Shown one piece after another: positions 58,054 through 64,000 of a DNA stretch of 64,000 nucleotides (position 1 is its first letter; each line of letters opens with the position of its first letter). Both the position numbers and the translations under genes were made by a program. A model generated the notes under the pieces. That model did no database searches, was not told the DNA's origin, and worked only from the letters and a program-made list of their open reading frames with translations. The stretch comes from Fomes fomentarius (taxonomy: Eukaryota > Basidiomycota > Agaricomycetes > Polyporales > Polyporaceae). The stretch lies in the NCBI GenBank assembly GCA_022606135.1, contig JABYQN010000005.1, positions 1,364,001 to 1,428,000 of the forward strand, read 5' to 3'.

Positions 58054-61000
58054 TCAGGGGGGAGAACTGCTGTAGACGTTGTCATTCTTGGGCTTGAGCC
58101 CAAATATCTTCCGAATCCTGTCGTTCCGCTTCTTCTTGGCGTCCTGCCTCTGATCCTCCGCCTTCCTCCATGTCTTGTCGTAGTTGTGCCAAAAGGTATA
58201 GATCTTGTCGCTGACTCGCTCCCGCGCTACCGCCTGTTCGTCATCCGGTGGAAGATTGCTAGGTGTCTGGATGCTTCGGAGTAGCATTACGGCAGGAGGG
58301 AGCTTCCTGTCCCCACAGTCTGCCATGGCATAGTTCTGGTACCTCGCCGGCAGAGAATATGGGGGTGGGTCGTCGGTCAAGCCCGCTGGCTTGTCGGACT
58401 TCTGCGACTTTGCGTGGGGCGCCGCCTCCGTCAGCGTTGCCGCGGAGCCTGCCCGAGTGTGAACGGATGTGCGAGACGGTCCGCGGGACGTCGACAGGGT
58501 CGAGTCCGAGGCGTTGGGGAGGTTGGTGAACACGTAATCACGAGGCGTGGCGAATGGATTCGACAACGTCTCCTCGCTCAACGAGAGTACCACGGACGTC
58601 TTCTTCGACACGACGCTACCCCGGAAAGAGGAGACGCTACGGTTCCGGATGAGGTTCGGCTTCATCACGTCCACCTGAGAGAGCGAGGCGCTCTGCAATG
58701 TGCCTAGAGGATCAACCTTTGGGCCGGACAGTGAACGCAGGGCGGGGAGGACCTTCGTGCGGCCAAACGGCGACTCATATTCGTCCTCGGACTCGACGAA
58801 GCTGGCCGAGCTTCCAACGACAGACGCAGCGAAGAAGTTCGCCAGAGGGCTCGTGACTTCCGGTGTCCCCGGTACGGAAGTCAAGGGAATAGCAGGCCCC
58901 TTGGGAGTGGTAGGATCCACAATCATGGTGGCGTAGCTCACGACCGAGGACCGTGCCGACGGCACCGATGTCACGCCTTTGTGCTGCTTGACGGAGGATG
59001 GGCCGTCAGCGTGCGTGCTACGATTCCTGTTGACCATGTTCTGTTGCTGTGACGGTGTAGTTCCCATCTGGATGTCGGTTGTGGACTGTAACTTCACCTG
59101 ATCCGGCACCGCGGAAGATGAAAATTTGGAAGCGCTATCCGGTGTAAACGGAGGGAGTGGCTTAGGCTTCTCAGCTTTGCGAGGCGCCGCTACTAGCTTC
59201 GAGCCTGATGATCCGCGCGCGTTCGAAGACTGCGCAGATAGTACGTCTCGCTGACGCCGAACCTGAGATGTGGTCGCTGCGATCTCATGAACCCTCTCTG
59301 AGGGGGCGCTGTCCTTCCATGACACGAGTGGCTTGACTACGTTACGCGGTGCCGAAGTCGCTTCTTTGGAAGGCTGGGCTATCTTCGTACCAGATTGGAA
59401 TTCCTTCGTTGCCAACGCATTCGCAGAGGAATGGCCGGAGATCTAGGCCATACTTTTGTCAGCCACTTTTAACCAAGGTATGAGAGCGTTACTTACGGCA
59501 TTACCCGACGACTGTCTGTCTGTCACTGAAGATGCTGTCTCTCGCGAAGACACACCACCTCTTGATCTGCTTGCGCTGAACGACACAGATACAGCCGCCT
59601 TATCGGAGGAAGGCTCATCCGTAGGAGGACGAGCGCCGGAGATCGTATCTCTATTCTCCATCGACGTCGGAAACCTTGGCATAGGGGGTCGGGGTCGCGA
59701 GTTCACAACTAGCTTGAGGTCACCCTTTGTTTGCAAAGAAGGTGTTGACTTGAAAGTGGAGAGAGCAGGTGTGGCTGGAGAAGGCACCTTGATGGGGGTG
59801 CCCTTTCCTGCTGTAGCGAGGACGGCAGCTCTTCTGGCACTCTCTGCCCCCGAGACGACTCCTTCTCGCCCTTGGCGGTATGGCGTCTAGTGTCGTGCGA
59901 CGGCGATGAAGTGCGGCCGGCGGGGGCATGACGACCCGGGGAAGAAGAGATGACCTTGTCGATGTGGACCGCAGCGTTAGGGACCGTCGGTGTCTTCGCG
60001 GTTGCGATGGACGTGGTGCCCCGGGTGCCCGTGGAGCGGGAAGACAAAGACGTATCCGATGCGGCGACCGGTGCAGTTCGCACACTCGACACAGTATGCG
60101 ATGAGGAGCGCGAGCGAGTCGAAGGCAGTAACCTGTCATAGGGCCGGTCTACCTTGCTCGACGTAGTCTCGGCAACCTGACCGCAAATAGTTTAGTACTC
60201 AGGGCGAGGTCAAGTAAACTTGGTGACTCGCCGAAAGAATAGCGTTGGTCTGCACGGTCCGCATTCCATCGCCCACGGCGACAGCTCGAGGGGTGCATAG
60301 GGGAGCGGTAGTAGTGGCCGATGCTTGGGGGCGTGCCACCTCCGCAACATGTGAGACCTTGTCTGGAGGATTCAGTGAAGGGACTCGTTTCCTGAAGACG
60401 TCGAGGTCGCTTTCCTATAGAGCGGCGAGGTCAAGGCCAAATTTCTACTGCGACACGTACAGATTGAACGACTTACTTTCAGTTTCCCTTGCCGTATCAA
60501 GTTGCGGTGGATATCTTCTCGGGTGTAATCCTTGCGCTCGGCTGCGGTCTTCGAGATCTTCTTCGCGGTCGCAATTGCACGGTCGAGGGTCCTATTAGTG
60601 GCCTTGATGCGCTCAATAGTCTCTGCGCGGCTCAGTTGTCGATCCCGTGAAGAGTGGGCGTTCGAAGAGCGAGGAACCACAGAGACGGCAGTGGAGCGGG
60701 TGTCACGCGTATCCGGACTCTGCTGTTCGGAGTAGCTGGGGCTACTGTCGCAGGGTCTGGGCAACGTTCGAGGGTGTAGACTGTCCGTGGGACCGTTGCT
60801 ACTTGACCGGGCTCTAGTCGTAGGACGCGTCATGTCTTCTGGCCGCTTAGACCTGCCAGTGGCGTGGCTATCCTGGGAAGGGGAGACCTCGCTCGAGGTA
60901 CTTCTGGAGGGAGATAGCATATAGCATGGCACGGCCATACTATTCGGGTGTGGCCAGTCTAGTGGCGTGACTGTGCACTTCACGGTTTCGGCCTTGGGGT

Positions 61001-61274
61001 GGGTTTGTCCACTAGGAGCTAACGGCCGCAATGGAGGACGGGTCTCCGGGGGCCGCTCGTAGTTACGCCGGGCGTTGTTGTCCGGAAGCTTATTAGATGA
61101 AAGACTCTGGGAGCTAAAGGGTGTCGAATTTGGAGATGTTGCGCCCCCGGAGATGTTGCCGCGCCGCACGCTCTTCGTCGACATGTGTGTGTCTTCTTGC
61201 GAGGATTTGGCGGGTTGACGGCGCATACGTTCTTCCTCCGCAGTGCCGGGTTGAAGAGATGGCGCGTGGCTCAT
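58054..61274 (-). CDS. Serine-rich coiled-coil protein, unrecognised
   Basis: No family identified. The start at 61274 (SHAPSLQPGTAEEERMRRQP) is preferred because a TATATAG box lies 147 bp upstream, although the frame stays open further 5' to about 61760. Exons join at GT-AG sites near 60370, 59790 and 59440. The product is over 900 residues, mostly low complexity and Ser/Thr/Pro-rich, typical of a disordered scaffold. Two ordered patches stand out. One is a Lys/Arg/Ala-rich helix (TIERIKATNRTLDRAIATAK). The other is at the C-terminus (VSDKIYTFWHNYDKTWRKAE, then KKKRNDRIRKIFGLKPKND), ending at the stop 58054. A cytoskeletal or polarity role would be speculation. Confidence 0.7.
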
Positions 61275-61420
61275 CGTGATATAGAGACTGAGAGCTTCGC
61301 GGACTGGTGAGAGCGTGGATAGTTGTGGCTTGGTTGTGGATTTCGGAGAGGGTGTCGCTCCTATGGGCAGGATGGAGTGGTTAAGCGGCTGACCACGATG
61401 AGAGGCGAATAGGCAGGCAG

Positions 61421-61427
61421 CTATATA
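61421..61427 (-). promoter_or_regulatory. TATA box of the Ser-rich gene
   Basis: CTATATA on the plus strand (TATATAG on the minus strand) is 147 bp upstream of the preferred ATG at 61274. Its presence inside the open 5' extension argues against the longer reading frame. Confidence 0.45.
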
Positions 61428-62909
61428 TGCAGAAGTGTAGAAAGTGGTAGAGGTTGAGAGCAGATGCGGTCCAGTGGTTGTGGTTGTGTTTGTGGTTGGA
61501 TGTGCATCTGGAAAAGGAGTAGAGGCTCGGCTACACGTCGCGGACTCCCTTTTAGGATAGGCGCCTAAACCATCGCGACGGACGGGCCCGTCCCCGGTAT
61601 CGAAGCCACAAAGCCGGGGCTTTGCTTTGACCTCTGTGACAGCTGGCGAAGGCACAGCCGAGCTTAAGAGCTCTGCACCGTCAGAGCCCCATGGCGTGTA
61701 CAGCGTCGCTGGGTCAAGGGTGTCTGACATGAACAACCTCGTCACGGTAGTAATGATCAATACTGCATCCCTGGGCCCGATCCAGCAAGCTTCCAGCAGG
61801 CGTTCAAATTAAGTGCAGAGAGCAGGGCCACAGGCAGAGCTATGTCAAGGTATGAGAGAAGGTGCGAAAGGCGTTCAGGGCGAGCCTCATCGTCATACTC
61901 ATGGTATTTCAGCTGCGATCCGAAGACCTGCGCAGAAGCAGGAAAACAGCAACACAACACTGCGTGGAGATGCCACCCTCGGCCGGCGCGCAAGGGTCGT
62001 TTCAATTGGCCCGGACTCAGGTCGGCGCAAAGTCCAGTGTGTCTGCCTCCGAGAATATGGTAGATCGTGTAGCACTCACGCTTGTTTGGTTGCTGCTACC
62101 AGCAGCACCGGTGAATTGGGAGGTTTCGCATCGTATATGCCCGCCCGAAGGAACGCTTCCCTGCTTATGTGCTGCAGTGGCCGAGCCGGTGGCTCAGCCG
62201 GTCAAAGACCACTTGAAGTGGTTGCAACCAACATGACGTTGCGCAAGGCATATACAATAGTACAAAGCAAGGTCTGGCTTTCTAGGGACGATTAAGTACC
62301 ATTAGACTCTGATCGCCCTGTCAACGTCGCGCTGCTTGCTCTGACGCACCGAAGCTTTGGTAAATCACCATTTAAATGCTATTGTAACGAAGTCGGGAAG
62401 GACAACAAAGATGAGGCTTTGTGAGAGTAGAGAATTTTGATTGGGCGTGCATGGATGTCAGGAATGAGTTTCACAATGGAAGAAGCTGGAGACGGATTCC
62501 GGACGCCCTGAGGCTGCTGCCGCCGGCAAGTTCCTGGTCATATGTAGCCAGGCTGCGAGCGCCTGACATATTACCAACCCTTACTGGACGATCAATGTTC
62601 AGCTTCGCACTAATCGAGCACCAATAGTGGAACGAATGCTAAGTGATAGGAGTACAGTACAACGTCAACGTCAACGTCTACAACATGACGAAACAAACGG
62701 ACCCAACAGACTCGGCAAACGGCAAAACATACATTCCGATCCCACACCACATCTCGACTGTCGAAGCATCACAAGCGCAACTCCCGCACGGCCAAGTGAT
62801 AGCTGCTGAAGAATTTTCTTCTTCCGACATAAGGGAACTGCACGATACGTCAATTGGGAATGACGCAAAAATTTCGGTGTAAATACCTGGGTACGCAACT
62901 GCGCACAAT
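61428..62909. other. Intergenic region, no gene recognised
   Basis: About 1.5 kb between two minus-strand genes. A GTGGTT repeat run (about 61478-61500) and a CAACGT triplicate (about 62663-62680) are the visible simple repeats. Frames at 61813-62295 and 62643-62882 have no motif. Confidence 0.45.
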
Positions 62910-64000
62910 TCAATCCTCTTCCCATGAAAGCCAGGATACAGGTTCCCCAGCGGCGACCAATGACAGAATGGCTTGAGAATGGAGCTTAGGACAGGTATCC
63001 TTGATGTGCTCCTCCAGCAGTGAACGACTGCCTCTGCCTTCCACGATGACCTTCCGTAGTTCACAGAGGTGCTCGTTGAGAAGTGCCTCCTCGATGCCAG
63101 CCCAATCGAGAACCCGCATATCGTCAAAGTAAGCCGGGGTGAGTATTCGGACCGCACATTCGGAATTGAGCGACCGCAGGTCTTCGACGTTGTCAACAGC
63201 GAGGGAAATCGTGAGAGTCCGTAGATGCGATGACGACAATTGCGCCAGGATGGTCGGTATCCACGGTAAGGATTGATTCTGCGGAACGCACATCTCGTAG
63301 AAGGCGAACCGGAGGACGCAAGAATGCAGCGCCGTGAAAGTTGCTAGGGTCACATCTGTCCCTCGCAAGGCCTCTGTTCCTTATCGTTAGGTAGTTCAAA
63401 TGTATCGACGTCACCCACGTACCACTCATGTTCCCATCAGGCATGAATCTCACTTCCAGCTTCTGTACCAGGTTTGACAGCGCGTCTGACGACCCCATGA
63501 AGTCCGCAGCGCTGAGCCGGTCTTGAATAGCAAACGTGAGGGAATGGTGTGGTGGAGTAACGCCTCCGGCCGCGAGCCAGTCGGAGATAGTCGCAGCGCA
63601 ATCTCCTCCTCGAATGTGAAGCTTGTGTAAACTGGGCGCTGGGGGATCACTACAGACAGACTTTTCTGGGTTCTCCACCTTCACGAATACATCTATGAGC
63701 ATGAGCTCCTTGAGTAACGCGCACGATGAGATTCCACGGAGAAGTTCGCGCCTAGGACGCCCAAAAAACCGTCCTCCTATGAGGCAGAGAGAGGTCAAGT
63801 GGCCGAGGTAGGCAGTTATGGGCAAGGTATGTATCCATAGGGATATCTTTGTGAGAGCAGGCAGGGACTGGAGCGTGGAGAGAATCTCGTGCGTCACCGT
63901 TAAATGAGAGGCAGAAGACAAGGTCAGGGATGTGATAGTTTGTGCAAGGTCAGGGGAGGCATTGAGCAATGGTGCGATCCTACGAATGTTGTAGAGTCCA
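62910..64000 (-). CDS. F-box/LRR-like protein, 5' end outside window
   Basis: The 5' end is cut off by the window edge at 64000. The visible part begins LYNIRRIAPLLNASPDLAQT, spaced like the region just after an F-box in agaricomycete proteins. Leucine-rich strands follow: LQSLPALTKISLWIHTLPIT, LGHLTSLCLIGGRFF, ALLKELMLIDVFVKVE, PSLHKLHIRGG. A 56-nt intron (GTACGT...AACAG, near 63420-63365) joins DGNMSE to ALRGTDVTLATFTALHSC, and the protein ends LEEHIKDTCPKLHSQAILSL at a stop in 62910-62912. By family it would be an SCF substrate receptor, but the F-box itself is not in the window, so this is an inference. Confidence 0.75.

Noticed and set aside
61275..61760. 160-codon N-terminal extension of the Ser-rich protein
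   Set aside because: A TATA box lies inside it and the sequence reads like a leader (Thr/Pro runs, GTGGTT repeats), so the shorter start is preferred.
61813..62295. 160-codon plus-strand frame
   Set aside because: Low resemblance to protein, overlapped by equal-sized frames in other phases, no motif.

Overview
This window looks like nuclear DNA of an agaricomycete (mushroom-forming basidiomycete), probably a polypore-like wood-decay fungus. The evidence is dense GT-AG introns of roughly 45-90 nt, moderate-to-high GC, closely packed genes on both strands, and families typical of Agaricomycetes (DUF6533 membrane proteins, many divergent F-box proteins, fungal UDP-glycosyltransferases). I saw no tRNA, rRNA, CRISPR array or long retroelement. 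The order Polyporales is an inference and was not tested.

Layout. 1-5.2 kb: a Zn2Cys6 transcription factor, a 2.6 kb gap, then the splicing factor U2AF small subunit. 5.4-9.5 kb: ALG14 (minus) and APC8/CDC23 (plus), divergent across about 335 bp. 9.8-18.7 kb: a GLTSCR1-like chromatin protein, an F-box protein and the large TPR protein SKI3, all plus. 19-20.6 kb: a LETM1-like mitochondrial protein (minus). 23-24.4 kb: a seven-helix membrane protein. 25.7-30.6 kb: a short-chain dehydrogenase, a fragment of a UDP-glycosyltransferase tail, and an apparently intact UDP-glycosyltransferase. 31-32.6 kb: RNA polymerase subunit RPB3. 33-36.6 kb: an EF-hand MscS-type channel (minus). 37-40 kb: an accessory stretch with a DUF4246-like remnant, a 320-bp MITE with long terminal inverted repeats, and a DUF6533 membrane protein. 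41.4-47.3 kb: a very large ankyrin protein with an N-terminal nucleotidyltransferase-like region. 49-49.6 kb: a 76-residue cysteine-rich protein encoded in four small exons. 50.4-53.2 kb: syntaxin TLG2, with a 938-nt first intron. 54-57.4 kb: NAR1 and a second SDR. 58-61.3 kb: a serine-rich coiled-coil protein. 62.9-64 kb: an F-box/LRR-like protein cut by the window edge.

Most genes are conserved housekeeping functions: splicing, N-glycosylation, anaphase-promoting complex, mRNA decay, transcription, Fe-S assembly and membrane traffic. They do not form a pathway. The only hints of functional clustering are the SDR/UGT pair at 25.7-30.6 kb and the membrane-protein/mobile-element stretch at 37-40 kb. 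The most distinctive items are the nucleotidyltransferase-like/ankyrin fusion, the tiny multi-intron Cys-rich gene, the MITE abutting the DUF6533 gene, the duplicated UGT tail, and an apparent one-base frame break in the RPB3 tail.

Exon joins were made by eye from splice sites and protein continuity, so interior boundaries are models.
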